Notes: generated from the sequence alone by a model not told the origin. Numbered from the stretch's first letter, positions 1-8,646 are shown. The stretch: 64,000 nt of DNA from Saccharicrinis sp963665705 (GCA_963665705.1 OY762448.1:620001-684000), one strand, 5' to 3'. Translations and numbers: made by a program.

Positions 1-182
1 ATAAGTTGAAAGTTTAATTTATATTTTTTTATGGTTTATTTAGATTGCTTATGTATTACGGTTATACATTAATTCTACTTTTTTTTTCGTCTGATACACC
101 GTATTTTGCATTTCAATTCTTGAAATATTTCTTTAATTGAAGATATTAAGTTTATTTTAAATGAATTAAGGCAAATTGTTGA
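1..182. other. AT-rich leader upstream of the hydrogenase accessory genes
   Basis: This stretch is strongly AT-rich and has no credible open reading frame on either strand. It must carry the 5' leader, and probably the promoter, of the gene starting at 183. I looked for the Bacteroidota -7 box (TAnnTTTG) and found only an imperfect TATTTTG near position 112, which has one spacer base too few. I do not call a promoter. Confidence 0.4.
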
Positions 183-527
183 ATGAAAATTAGCGAGATT
201 ATACAAGTTCTGGATGCAACGATAGCATGTGGAAGTGCTTATGTTGATTTAGATATTATGCGTGGTTTTGCCAGTGATTTGATGAGTGATGTGCTTACTC
301 TGGATACTGATAAAATGATTTTGATTACAGGTCTTGCTAATATGCAAACAATTAGGACGGTAGAAATGGCAGATGTTCAGTGTATTTTGTTTGTTAGAAA
401 TAAACAGATAACTGAAGATATGCTAAAATTGGCCAAAGAGCATAGCATGATTTTGCTCCAATGTAAATATTCAATGTTTAATGCGGTAGGTAAGTTATAC
501 GAAGCAGGACTAAAACCCGTTTATTAA
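183..527 (+). CDS. DRTGG-domain protein, hydrogenase-associated (first copy)
   Basis: This small cytoplasmic protein of 114 residues resembles the DRTGG domain, a regulatory fold found next to CBS domains and phosphotransacetylases and as stand-alone genes beside [FeFe] hydrogenases. The visible signature is a Ser-Asp-Val-Leu stretch near residue 35, followed by alternating hydrophobic beta strands (MILITG, QCILFVR) and a C-terminal AVGKLYEAG helix. It has no signal peptide and no catalytic motif I recognise. It lies 8 bases ahead of the RsbW-like gene and is paralogous to the DRTGG gene at 2319-2654, so the two may form a heteromeric sensor. The ligand is unknown. The family call is fairly safe; the role is inferred from context only. 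Confidence 0.7.
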   Translation: MKISEIIQVLDATIACGSAYVDLDIMRGFASDLMSDVLTLDTDKMILITGLANMQTIRTVEMADVQCILFVRNKQITEDMLKLAKEHSMILLQCKYSMFNAVGKLYEAGLKPVY

Positions 528-535
528 AATATATC

Positions 536-946
536 ATGGAATTTATTTACGAAGTAGAAGGCGGTGATTTTACAAAAGCAGGAAATGCTTCAAGTGCTGT
601 AAAAAAAACATTGAAGCAATTGAATGTTAGTCCAAAAGTTGTAAAAAGGATAGTAGTAGCTCTTTATGAGGCAGAGGTTAATATTGTTGCACACGCATAT
701 AATGGAGCAATTAAAGTAAATATTGATGCCAAACATATTCATATTGTTTTAGATGACAAAGGCCCGGGAATACCAGATATAGATTTAGCCATGCAGGAAG
801 GGTATTCAACGGCTTCTTCAAAAGTGAGGGAGATGGGCTTTGGTGCAGGAATGGGACTTCCTAATATGAAGAAAAATGTTGATGAATTAAAGGTTACCAG
901 TGAAGTAGATATGGGTACTAAAGTAGAAATGATAACTTATTTATAA
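536..946 (+). CDS. RsbW-like anti-sigma / GHKL ATPase-domain protein
   Basis: The protein is a stand-alone GHKL ATP-binding domain of 136 residues, the size of RsbW/SpoIIAB serine kinases. The N box reads EAEVNIVAHAY (about residues 44-54), the G1 box DDKGPGIPD (about 73-81), and the G2 region GFGAGMGLPNM (about 101-111), so ATP binding looks intact. Family members phosphorylate anti-anti-sigma factors or bind sigma factors. No STAS partner lies next to it in this cluster, so the target could instead be one of the DRTGG or Fe-S proteins. Spacing to the next gene is 12 bases, which indicates an operon. Proteins of this kind accompany bifurcating hydrogenase genes in other phyla; that link is from family knowledge. 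Confidence 0.75.
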   Translation: MEFIYEVEGGDFTKAGNASSAVKKTLKQLNVSPKVVKRIVVALYEAEVNIVAHAYNGAIKVNIDAKHIHIVLDDKGPGIPDIDLAMQEGYSTASSKVREMGFGAGMGLPNMKKNVDELKVTSEVDMGTKVEMITYL

Positions 947-958
947 TAACAGGATTTA

Positions 959-2332
959 ATGGGAAAGCAGCAAATATATCATGCCTTAAAGGTTGACCAG
1001 GATATTTGTTATGGTTGTACACATTGTATGAATGTGTGTCCAACCGATGCTATCCGTATTAATGATGGTAAGGCTTTAATTTTAAAAAAACGTTGCATTG
1101 ATTGTGGAGAATGTTTAAAAGTATGTCCGGTTCATGCCATTTATGTTGAGCAGGATGATTTAGAAAAAATATTTGATTATGAGTGTCGTGTTGCACTCGT
1201 ACCAGCCGTTTTTACAGGGCAATTTCCAACACAAATTACCGAAGAAGAAATATTCAGTGAAATGAAGGAATTAGGGTTCACTCATGTTTTTCAGGCTGAA
1301 TATATGGTTGATGTGATCAATAATCTGATGAATGAACAGATTGATCAGAGTGAAGAAAAGCCTTTAATATCAACATTTTGTCCGGCTGTAGTTCGTCTTA
1401 TTCAAGTTAAATTTCCTTCTTTAATTGATAATATCGCATCAGTAAAGCCACCCGTTGATGCATCTGCAGCTTTTTATAAAAAGATGTTGAGTAATCAGGG
1501 AATCCCACCGGATCAAATCGGTATATTTTATATCACTCCATGTGCTGCAAAAATTGCTGCTATCAAAGGTTTTGGTCAGAACACCAATGATATGATAAAT
1601 GGAGTTATCAATATGAGTTATATATCGAATAAACTTTATCATAAAATTAAAAATAGAAAGGATTCTTTAAAAGATTTACCCGTATTGCCACACTTATCCA
1701 GTAAGGCTATGAAATGGAGTTTATCACATGGAGAAGCTGAGCATATGCAAGGTCATACTTTATCTGTAGATGAGATACATAATGTAATCGAATTTTTAGA
1801 GATCCTAGAGAATGATGATATTCCTGAAGTGGATTTTTTGGAGTTGAGAGCATGTGATCAAGGGTGTGCAGGAGGAGCTTTATTGCAGGGGAATAGATTT
1901 TTAACTGTTGAACGTTTGAAAATTCGTGCGAAACAACTTGAAAATGAAAGCGAAAGTGAAGGGTTGAAAGCCCATAAAGATATTTTACAGGATAAAGATT
2001 TATTTATTACAAAGATTGACCCACTTCCTGCAATGTCTTTAGATCAGGATTTTTCTGAAGCATTGAAAAAAATGGAGCGAATTCGTAACTTGATGTGTTA
2101 TTTGCCAGGGATAGATTGTGGTGCATGTGGGTCTCCTAGTTGCCAATCATTGGCAGAAGATATTGTTCAACGAAAAGCGAACTTGTCTAATTGTGTTTTT
2201 ATGCAGCGAATGATGGAGAAAAATAGAAAGCTTAGTAGTGAGCATGCAACCAGAATTATTGAAAAAACCTGGGGGCAACAACGATTGGATAAAGATTGTA
2301 GAAAAAAAGGAGCAAAAAATGAAGGTATGTGA
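959..2332 (+). CDS. [FeFe]-hydrogenase-like Fe-S protein (HydS-like sensor), proton-shuttle Cys absent
   Basis: This 457-residue protein combines two N-terminal 4Fe-4S ferredoxin motifs (CYGCTHCMNVCP, residues 17-28; CIDCGECLKVCP, 46-57), a hydrogenase large-subunit-like domain (about 78-310) and a C-terminal Fe-S domain with CGACGSPSC near residue 390. The cysteines equivalent to the ligands of the H-cluster cubane are present: C141 in STFCPA, C195 in TPCAAK, and C299 and C303 in RACDQGCAGG. The residue before C141, which is the proton-transfer cysteine in catalytic enzymes (TSCCPGW), is Phe140. It is therefore probably a redox or H2 sensor, or a regulatory subunit, rather than a fast catalyst. 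The gene overlaps the next DRTGG gene by 14 bases, suggesting translational coupling. Confidence 0.8.
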   Translation: MGKQQIYHALKVDQDICYGCTHCMNVCPTDAIRINDGKALILKKRCIDCGECLKVCPVHAIYVEQDDLEKIFDYECRVALVPAVFTGQFPTQITEEEIFSEMKELGFTHVFQAEYMVDVINNLMNEQIDQSEEKPLISTFCPAVVRLIQVKFPSLIDNIASVKPPVDASAAFYKKMLSNQGIPPDQIGIFYITPCAAKIAAIKGFGQNTNDMINGVINMSYISNKLYHKIKNRKDSLKDLPVLPHLSSKAMKWSLSHGEAEHMQGHTLSVDEIHNVIEFLEILENDDIPEVDFLELRACDQGCAGGALLQGNRFLTVERLKIRAKQLENESESEGLKAHKDILQDKDLFITKIDPLPAMSLDQDFSEALKKMERIRNLMCYLPGIDCGACGSPSCQSLAEDIVQRKANLSNCVFMQRMMEKNRKLSSEHATRIIEKTWGQQRLDKDCRKKGAKNEGM

Positions 2333-2654
2333 TTTAGTTGAAAAACTGAACCTTAAGGTTTTTTGTGGAGAACAAGGTATAAACAATGAAGTAGTTGGTG
2401 CCTATACATCCGATTTACTTAGTGATGTTATGGGAAATGTGGATGAGGGAGAAGTTTGGATAACCTTGCAAACGCATAAAAACATTATGGCAATAGCCTC
2501 TTTAAAAGAAGTGGCTGCAATTATTCTTGTAAAGGGATATAAGCCTGAAAAGGCTGCACTTGATCAAAGTAATGAAGAAGGTATTCCAATTTTGGGTACT
2601 GATATGGAGACGTTTGAGGCATCAGGTACTTTGTACCAGTTATTAAATGGATAA
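2319..2654 (+). CDS. DRTGG-domain protein, hydrogenase-associated (second copy)
   Basis: This is the second stand-alone DRTGG protein of the cluster, 111 residues from the ATG at 2319. I chose that start because the frame upstream lies entirely inside the previous gene, and the sequence from MKVCDLVEKL onward matches the family start; AGGAG at 2308-2312 sits at ribosome-binding distance. It shares TSDLLSDVMG and an ATLYQLL-like C-terminus (SGTLYQLLNG) with the paralogue at 183-527. The start overlaps the 3' end of the hydrogenase-like gene by 14 bases. It is predicted to be a cytoplasmic regulatory domain with an unknown ligand. Confidence 0.72.
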   Translation: MKVCDLVEKLNLKVFCGEQGINNEVVGAYTSDLLSDVMGNVDEGEVWITLQTHKNIMAIASLKEVAAIILVKGYKPEKAALDQSNEEGIPILGTDMETFEASGTLYQLLNG

Positions 2655-2657
2655 CCA

Positions 2658-3410
2658 ATGATAGAATACAGGGCCGATTTACATATTCATACTGTCCTTT
2701 CTCCATGTGGAAGTTTGGAAATGAGTCCTGAAAGTATTATTCAATCAGCAAAGGAAAAAGGATTAGATATCATAGGTATTGCTGATCATAATAGTACAAA
2801 GCAAAGTAAGTTGATAAAAGAGTATGGAAAGCAGCATGATGTTTTTGTGCTATGTGGTGTAGAGATAAATACAAAAGAAGAGGTTCATTGCCTGGCTTTT
2901 TTTGAGGAAGAAGAAGAATTAGATGAATTTCAAAATTATATTGACCAGTATCTTCCTTTTATAAAGAATAAGCCGGAACTGTTTGGAGATCAGGTTTGGG
3001 TAGATATGAAAGGTAATATTCTGGGAGAGGAAGAAAGGTTATTGATTGTTGGATTGGATCAGTCTATAGATGAAGTGGCTGAGAAGGTTTATGAATTGAA
3101 CGGTATTTTTATTCCTGCTCATGTTGATAGACCCAGATATAGTATAAGTAGTCAGCTTGGTTTTATTTCTAAAGATTTATTAGTATCAGCTTTGGAAATA
3201 AGTAGAGTTGCAAATTTAAAAGAGGTATTTGATAAGTACAGTTGGGTTAAGAATTACCCAATTATAACAAATTCAGATGCGCATGTACCAGAAGATATAG
3301 GAGCTGGTTATTCAACTTTATTATTGAAAAAATTAAGTTTTAAAGAAATAAAAAAGGCCCTCAATAATCAGAATGGGCGTAAAATATTAAATATCAGTTT
3401 AAATTATTGA
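2658..3410 (+). CDS. PHP-domain metal-dependent phosphoesterase
   Basis: The 250-residue protein has the PHP metal site: an N-terminal HxH (DLHIHT, residues 7-12), ADHN near residue 42, EIN followed by VHC near 72-79, AHVDRP near 154 and a late SDAH near 205. Such enzymes hydrolyse phosphate esters such as 3',5'-nucleotides using two or three metal ions; the substrate here is unknown. It sits 3 bases after the DRTGG gene and 4 bases before a GHKL ATPase gene, inside the hydrogenase accessory operon. It could be the output or reset enzyme of a nucleotide or protein-phosphate signal, but that is inference. PHP genes do recur in this neighbourhood type. Confidence 0.82.
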   Translation: MIEYRADLHIHTVLSPCGSLEMSPESIIQSAKEKGLDIIGIADHNSTKQSKLIKEYGKQHDVFVLCGVEINTKEEVHCLAFFEEEEELDEFQNYIDQYLPFIKNKPELFGDQVWVDMKGNILGEEERLLIVGLDQSIDEVAEKVYELNGIFIPAHVDRPRYSISSQLGFISKDLLVSALEISRVANLKEVFDKYSWVKNYPIITNSDAHVPEDIGAGYSTLLLKKLSFKEIKKALNNQNGRKILNISLNY

Positions 3411-3414
3411 TAGA

Positions 3415-3963
3415 ATGCGAGATATATCCATGCACATACTTGATATAATTGGAAACTCAGTTAGAGCTATGGCTTCACTGATAGAAGTATCTGTTATTGA
3501 AAATACAAAAGAAGACACATTGGTTTTTAGCGTAAAAGACGATGGTTATGGTATGGATGAAAAAACGATAAAAAATGCTTTAGATCCGTTTTTTACTTCT
3601 CGAAAAACACGAAAGGTAGGATTAGGAATTCCACTTCTTCAACAAAATGCTCAATTATCAGAAGGAGAGCTGAATATAAAATCAAGAGTAGGAGAAGGTA
3701 CTGTAATAGAGGCGTTATTTATCCGATCGCATATTGACAGACCGCCTTTGGGTGATATACCTTCAACAATTAGTCTTATGATATCAGGAAATCCATCAGT
3801 AGATTTTGTTTATACTCATTCAATGGATGGAGATACATTCGTTATAGATAGTAGAGAGATTAAGCAGATTCTGGATGGTGTGGAAATTACCAAGCCAAGT
3901 GTAGTGAAGTTCCTTAAGCAAATGGTTGAAGAGAACTTGGTTGAAATTGGAGTTGATTTATGA
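3415..3963 (+). CDS. Histidine-kinase-type ATP-binding domain protein
   Basis: This 182-residue protein carries a GHKL ATPase domain with the N box (HILDIIGNSVRA, residues 7-18), G1 box (DDGYGMDE, about 42-49), F region (DPFFTSRKT) and G2 box (GLGIPLL). It has no dimerisation His domain, no PAS domain and no membrane segment, so it is not a standard sensor kinase. The C-terminal 60 residues are a separate small region without a recognised motif. With the RsbW-like protein at 536-946, the cluster contains two soluble ATP-binding signalling domains. It is the last gene of the accessory group, and 92 bases separate it from the hydrogenase electron-transfer genes. Confidence 0.75.
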   Translation: MRDISMHILDIIGNSVRAMASLIEVSVIENTKEDTLVFSVKDDGYGMDEKTIKNALDPFFTSRKTRKVGLGIPLLQQNAQLSEGELNIKSRVGEGTVIEALFIRSHIDRPPLGDIPSTISLMISGNPSVDFVYTHSMDGDTFVIDSREIKQILDGVEITKPSVVKFLKQMVEENLVEIGVDL

Positions 3964-4055
3964 GAGGAAAGAGTTGATTGGGTAAAATGAAAAGGAAATC
4001 CTAATCAGAATAATCAAATTTAGAGAAACTATTTACAAATTATAATAAATGCAAA

Positions 4056-4466
4056 ATGGCAAAAGTTAAAACCTTAGACGATCTGAAAAAGATGAGGGAA
4101 CAACTTCAGTCAAAGTTGACCCTCCGTGAAAAAAGTGATCATCCTGAAAAAATGATTCAGATTAAGGTTTCAATGGCAACCTGTGGAATAGCTTCAGGTG
4201 CTAAAGAAACCATGAATTATCTGATTGAGGAATTAGATAATCGAGCGGTAGAGGCAGTTGTGACACAAACCGGCTGTATGGGATATTGTCATTCCGAGCC
4301 AACAATTGAGGTTCATGTGCCAGGTTCTGACCCTGTAGTATATGGACATGTGGATACAAAAAAAGCTGAAGAAATCATCACCAAACATATTATTGGAGGT
4401 GAATTAGTTGATGGGATTATTCCTGTTGGCTACACAACTGCAAACGAAGACGATAACGAAAACTAA
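4056..4466 (+). CDS. Thioredoxin-like [2Fe-2S] ferredoxin, hydrogenase accessory subunit
   Basis: This 136-residue protein resembles the thioredoxin-like ferredoxin domain of NuoE and HydC and the N-terminus of HydB. The second cysteine pair is clear (GCMGYC, about residues 73-78), but the first pair shows only one cysteine (ATCGIASGA, about 47-55) where the canonical spacing is CX4C. Such three-cysteine versions occur beside bifurcating hydrogenases, so this may be a family trait, with a non-Cys fourth ligand or no cluster. The gene ends 9 bases before hydB. It probably exchanges electrons with HydB or docks to it; a catalytic role is unlikely. Confidence 0.75.
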   Translation: MAKVKTLDDLKKMREQLQSKLTLREKSDHPEKMIQIKVSMATCGIASGAKETMNYLIEELDNRAVEAVVTQTGCMGYCHSEPTIEVHVPGSDPVVYGHVDTKKAEEIITKHIIGGELVDGIIPVGYTTANEDDNEN

Positions 4467-4475
4467 TTTTGAATC

Positions 4476-6269
4476 ATGGCCAAGTATAAAAGTCACATAT
4501 TAGTTTGTGGAGGAACAGGATGTCGTGCCTCGCAAGGTGAAGAAATTGTTGAAAATTTAAAACAGGCAGTTGTTGATAATAGCCTGGAAAATGAAATTCA
4601 AGTGGTTCGCACAGGATGTTTTGGATTCTGTGAAAAAGGACCCATTGTAAAGATGATTCCCGATAATACTTTTTACGTTCAGGTAAAACCTGAAGATGCA
4701 GGAGAAATTATCTCAGAGCATATTGTAAAAGGTCGTAAAGTGGAGCGTTTGTTATATACAGATCCTGAAAAGAATGAGCATATTGCTGATTCAAAACATA
4801 TGGGATTTTATAAAAAACAAATACGCATTGCTTTACGTAATTGTGGATTTATTAATCCTGAAAATATTGATGAATATGTTGCTCGAGAAGGTTACTCTGC
4901 ATTAGGTAAAGTGCTGACAGAGATGACTCCTGCAGATGCAATTAAGATAATCAAAGATTCCGGACTTAGAGGTCGTGGAGGTGGTGGTTTCCCAACAGGA
5001 TTGAAATGGGAAATTACTCATAATGTTGAGGGAGATGAGAAGTATGTAGTGTGTAATGCCGATGAGGGAGATCCAGGAGCCTTTATGGATCGCTCCATTC
5101 TTGAAGGAGATCCTCATTCAGTACTTGAAGCAATGGCTATTTGTGGATATTGTATTGGTGGTAGCAATGGTTTAATTTACATACGTGCGGAGTATCCATT
5201 AGCAATTGAGCGTTTAAAAATTGCTATTAAGCAGGCTCGGGAATTAGGTGTTTTAGGAAAAAATATTTTTGGAACTGGTTTTGATTTTGATGTTGAATTA
5301 CGTTATGGAGCCGGAGCTTTTGTTTGTGGTGAAGAAACTTCTTTAATCCATTCAATGGAAGGTTTAAGGGGTGAGCCAACAGTTAAGCCTCCTTTTCCAT
5401 CAGTTAGCGGATATAAAGAAAAGCCTACCAACGTAAATAATGTTGAAACATTTGCTAATATCCCGGTAATCATCAATAATGGTGCTGAATGGTTTAGCTC
5501 TATTGGAACAGAAAAGAGTAAAGGAACAAAGGTATTTGCTCTGGCTGGAAAAATTAATAATGTTGGTTTAATAGAGGTGCCAATGGGTATTACTTTAAGA
5601 GAAGTAATATTTGATATTGGTGGTGGTATAAAAGATGGTAAAAAGTTTAAATCAGTTCAAACAGGAGGCCCTTCTGGTGGTTGTTTGACTGAAAAGCATC
5701 TTGATATTCCAATTGATTACGATAACTTACTTGCTTGTGGTTCTATGATGGGATCAGGTGGTATGATTGTTATGGACGAAGATGACTGTATGGTTTCTGT
5801 TGCTAAATTTTATTTAGACTTTACTGTAGAGGAATCGTGTGGTAAGTGTGCGCCTTGTCGAATCGGTAATAAGCGTTTATATGAGATGCTTGATAAAATT
5901 ACAAAAGGGAATGCAACTGAAGAGGATTTAGGAATTTTACGCAATTTAGGTAATGTGATTAAAGATACTTCACTTTGTGGATTAGGACAAACATCTCCAA
6001 ATCCGGTTTTATCTACAATGGATAATTTCCCAGAGGAGTATTTAGCACACGTTAAAGATGGAAAATGTCCTGCAGGACAGTGTAAAGACTTGATGGAGTA
6101 TGTTATTAATCCGGATACTTGTGTAGGATGTACCTTATGTTCTCGCGTTTGTCCTGTTGATGCCATTTCGGGAGATAAGAAACAGCCTCATGTAATAGAT
6201 ACAACTGTTTGTATTAAGTGTGGTGCGTGTATGGAGAAATGTAAGTTTAATGCGATCAGCATCCAGTAA
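4476..6269 (+). CDS. hydB: Electron-bifurcating [FeFe] hydrogenase, NuoF-like flavin subunit HydB
   Basis: HydB carries the FMN and NAD(H) site of the HydABC complex, which couples NADH plus reduced ferredoxin to H2 formation, or the reverse. The 597 residues show an N-terminal thioredoxin-like [2Fe-2S] domain (C11, C16, C48, C52), the FMN-binding glycine stretch GRGGGGFPTG (166-175), NADH-binding and SLBB-type regions, the NuoF 4Fe-4S motif SCGKCAPCR (near 455), and two C-terminal 4Fe-4S motifs (CVGCTLCSRVCP and CIKCGACMEKC) that distinguish HydB from plain NuoF. It lies between the small ferredoxin and hydA, 21 bases upstream of hydA. The length matches the family. Confidence 0.93.
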   Translation: MAKYKSHILVCGGTGCRASQGEEIVENLKQAVVDNSLENEIQVVRTGCFGFCEKGPIVKMIPDNTFYVQVKPEDAGEIISEHIVKGRKVERLLYTDPEKNEHIADSKHMGFYKKQIRIALRNCGFINPENIDEYVAREGYSALGKVLTEMTPADAIKIIKDSGLRGRGGGGFPTGLKWEITHNVEGDEKYVVCNADEGDPGAFMDRSILEGDPHSVLEAMAICGYCIGGSNGLIYIRAEYPLAIERLKIAIKQARELGVLGKNIFGTGFDFDVELRYGAGAFVCGEETSLIHSMEGLRGEPTVKPPFPSVSGYKEKPTNVNNVETFANIPVIINNGAEWFSSIGTEKSKGTKVFALAGKINNVGLIEVPMGITLREVIFDIGGGIKDGKKFKSVQTGGPSGGCLTEKHLDIPIDYDNLLACGSMMGSGGMIVMDEDDCMVSVAKFYLDFTVEESCGKCAPCRIGNKRLYEMLDKITKGNATEEDLGILRNLGNVIKDTSLCGLGQTSPNPVLSTMDNFPEEYLAHVKDGKCPAGQCKDLMEYVINPDTCVGCTLCSRVCPVDAISGDKKQPHVIDTTVCIKCGACMEKCKFNAISIQ

Positions 6270-6290
6270 TCTTAAAAAGGTCATAAAACA

Positions 6291-8063
6291 ATGGATATTG
6301 TAAAATTAAATATAGATAACAAATCAGTAGTCGTTGAAAAAGGTACTACATTGTTAGAAGCGGCAAAGTCTGTAGGAGTTGAGATACCTACACTTTGTCA
6401 TATGAAACTGCATGATATGAATTATGAAAACAATCCTGGTGGTTGTCGTATCTGTGTAGTAGAAGTAGAAGGGAGAAGAAATTTAGCTCCAGCCTGTAAA
6501 ACAGAATGTTCTGAAGGGATGAGTATTAATACTCATTCACTAAGAGTTGTTAATGCACGTCGTACTGTGATGGAGTTGATTCTTTCTGATCATCCGGCAG
6601 AATGTTTAACATGTGTAAAAAATGGAAATTGTGAGCTTCAAACGATGGCTCAGAATTTAGGTATCCGTGAAATACCATTTGAAGGAGAGCAATCTCATTA
6701 TAAAGAAGATAAATCTCCATCAATAATTCGGGATATGGACAAGTGTATCATGTGTCGTAGATGTGAGATGGCTTGTAATGAAATTCAAACTGTTGGATGT
6801 TTATCAGCCATCAATCGAGGTTTTGAATCGGTGGTTTCACCTGCCTTTGAAATGGATTTAGAAAAATCTACATGTACCTATTGTGGTCAGTGTGTTGCTG
6901 TTTGTCCTACGGGAGCGCTATCTGAAGTAGATAATACGCGCAAAGTAATTTCAGCTTTAGTTGATCCATCAAAAACTGTTATTGTTCAAACAGCTCCTGC
7001 TGTGCGTGCTGCATTAGGTGAAGAGTTTGGAATGGAGCCAGGAGCATTAGTAACTGGTAAGATGGCATCAGCACTTAGAAAACTTGGTTTTGATAAAGTG
7101 TTTGATACTGATTTTGCAGCTGATCTTACCATAATGGAAGAAGGTACAGAGTTGTTAGGTCGTTTGCAAAAACATCTTTCTGGAGATAAGGATGTTAAGC
7201 TTCCTATCTTAACTTCATGTTGTCCTGGATGGGTTAATTTCTTTGAGAGTAATTTCCCGGATATGCTGGATGTACCATCAACAGCTAAATCTCCCCAGCA
7301 AATGTTTGGTGCTATAGCAAAAACATATCTTGCCGAAAAAATGGGTATTAAACGTGACGATATGGTCGTGGTTTCTATCATGCCATGTTTAGCTAAAAAA
7401 TATGAATCACAACGTCCTGAGTTTGCAGTAGATGGTAATCCTGATGTTGATTTTTCTGTTACAACTCGTGAATTGGCACAAATGATTAAAGGTGCAAACA
7501 TCAATTTTAACGAGTTGGATGATGAGGATTTTGATAATCCTATGGGAGAATCAACAGGAGCAGGTGTGATTTTTGCTAATACAGGAGGTGTTATTGAGGC
7601 TGCTGTTCGTACGGCTTACGAAGTTCAAACTAAAAAGAAATTAGAAAAAGTGGAGTTTGAATCTTTACGAGGGTTCGAAGGAATTCGCTCTGCTGAGGTT
7701 GATTTTGATGGACTTCCTATTAAAATAGGTATTGCTCATGGTTTGGGAAATGCTCGTAAACTTCTTGAAGATGTTCAGGCTGGTAATTCAGAATTTCACG
7801 CTATTGAAATTATGGCTTGTCCAGGAGGATGTATCGGAGGTGCCGGTCAGCCATATCACCATGGTGATACTAGTATTCTTAAGAAAAGAGCTGCTGCTAT
7901 TTATCGCGAAGATGAAGGAAAAGAGATTCGTAAATCTCATGAGAATCCTTTTATCGTGAAGTTATATGAGGAGTTCTTAGGTGAACCATGTGGTGAATTG
8001 TCGCATAAATTGCTTCATACTCATTATTTTGATAAGAAAAAGAAAGTTGAATTGAATCCGTAA
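6291..8063 (+). CDS. hydA: NADH/ferredoxin-dependent [FeFe] hydrogenase catalytic subunit HydA
   Basis: This is the catalytic subunit of a group A bifurcating hydrogenase, 590 residues long. In order it has a [2Fe-2S] domain (C36, C52, C55, C69), a His-ligated 4Fe-4S motif (DHPAECLTCVKNGNC, about 100-114), two ferredoxin clusters (CIMCRRCEMAC, 152-162; CTYCGQCVAVC, 195-205) and the H-cluster domain. L1 is TSCCPGW with C310 and C311, L2 is MPCLAKK with C366, and L3 is EIMACPGGCIGG with C510 and C514. All H-cluster ligands and the proton-shuttle cysteine are present, so the enzyme should be active if the HydEFG maturases are encoded elsewhere; none is in this window. The small-subunit region is fused at the C-terminus. 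Confidence 0.95.
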   Translation: MDIVKLNIDNKSVVVEKGTTLLEAAKSVGVEIPTLCHMKLHDMNYENNPGGCRICVVEVEGRRNLAPACKTECSEGMSINTHSLRVVNARRTVMELILSDHPAECLTCVKNGNCELQTMAQNLGIREIPFEGEQSHYKEDKSPSIIRDMDKCIMCRRCEMACNEIQTVGCLSAINRGFESVVSPAFEMDLEKSTCTYCGQCVAVCPTGALSEVDNTRKVISALVDPSKTVIVQTAPAVRAALGEEFGMEPGALVTGKMASALRKLGFDKVFDTDFAADLTIMEEGTELLGRLQKHLSGDKDVKLPILTSCCPGWVNFFESNFPDMLDVPSTAKSPQQMFGAIAKTYLAEKMGIKRDDMVVVSIMPCLAKKYESQRPEFAVDGNPDVDFSVTTRELAQMIKGANINFNELDDEDFDNPMGESTGAGVIFANTGGVIEAAVRTAYEVQTKKKLEKVEFESLRGFEGIRSAEVDFDGLPIKIGIAHGLGNARKLLEDVQAGNSEFHAIEIMACPGGCIGGAGQPYHHGDTSILKKRAAAIYREDEGKEIRKSHENPFIVKLYEEFLGEPCGELSHKLLHTHYFDKKKKVELNP

Positions 8064-8168
8064 ATTTAATTATATACCTTAATAACAAATAATTAAATTT
8101 TCTGGTGAAATCTATCAGATAAATGAAAAACAGAATTAAACTGATAAAATTAATAACGACTAACAGTT

Positions 8169-8645
8169 ATGGCAGAAATAAAATTAGCTGAAAGCAAGGT
8201 TCAGGAGCTAAAAGATGTTTGCAAAAAGTTTCAATACGAAAAAGGCGAATTAATAAATATATTGCATGCAGCTCAAGGTATCTTTGGATATCTGCCTGCT
8301 GAAGTGCAAGAAATAGTAGCTGAGCAATTAAATGTAAATATTGCTCATGTTTATGGTGTAGTTACCTTCTATTCATTCTTTACAATGACTCCAAAAGGAG
8401 AGCATCCAATTTCAATTTGCATGGGTACTGCATGTTATGTAAGAGGAGCTGAGAAAGTATTAGATGAGTTTAAACGCTTATTAGATGTAAAAGTAGGGGA
8501 AACAACTCCAGATGGTAAATTTTCAGTAAGTAGCTTACGTTGTGTTGGAGCATGTGGTTTAGCTCCGGTAGTTACTGTCGGTGAAAAGGTATACGGAAGA
8601 GTTGCACCTGAAGATGTGAAAGATATTCTGGCTGAGTATAAATAA
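8169..8645 (+). CDS. hydC: Hydrogenase NuoE-like subunit HydC
   Basis: HydC is the 158-residue [2Fe-2S] NuoE-type partner of HydB. Its four cluster cysteines are visible in CMGTAC (near residues 79-84) and CVGAC (near 119-123), after an N-terminal helical bundle. It begins 105 bases after hydA, a wider gap than elsewhere in the operon, so it may have its own promoter, though I found no clear -7 box. The order B-A-C differs from the common C-B-A order. The last eleven codons plus stop recur in decayed form at 21572-21606. A strong hairpin terminator follows at 8710-8743. Confidence 0.93.
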   Translation: MAEIKLAESKVQELKDVCKKFQYEKGELINILHAAQGIFGYLPAEVQEIVAEQLNVNIAHVYGVVTFYSFFTMTPKGEHPISICMGTACYVRGAEKVLDEFKRLLDVKVGETTPDGKFSVSSLRCVGACGLAPVVTVGEKVYGRVAPEDVKDILAEYK

Positions 8646-8646
8646 A
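8612..8646 (+). repeat. Direct repeat, copy 1 (hydC 3' end)
   Basis: These 35 bases cover the last codons and stop of hydC plus one flanking base. The same 35 bases, with two mismatches, recur in the same orientation at 21572-21606 beyond the T9SS cluster. A 33/35 match is not expected by chance in 64 kb. The pair bounds a block of about 12.9 kb. Confidence 0.85.

Noticed and set aside
4902..7504. Antisense frames of 71 to 172 codons opposite hydB and hydA
   Set aside because: They lie wholly within strongly conserved genes on the other strand and show no family features of their own.
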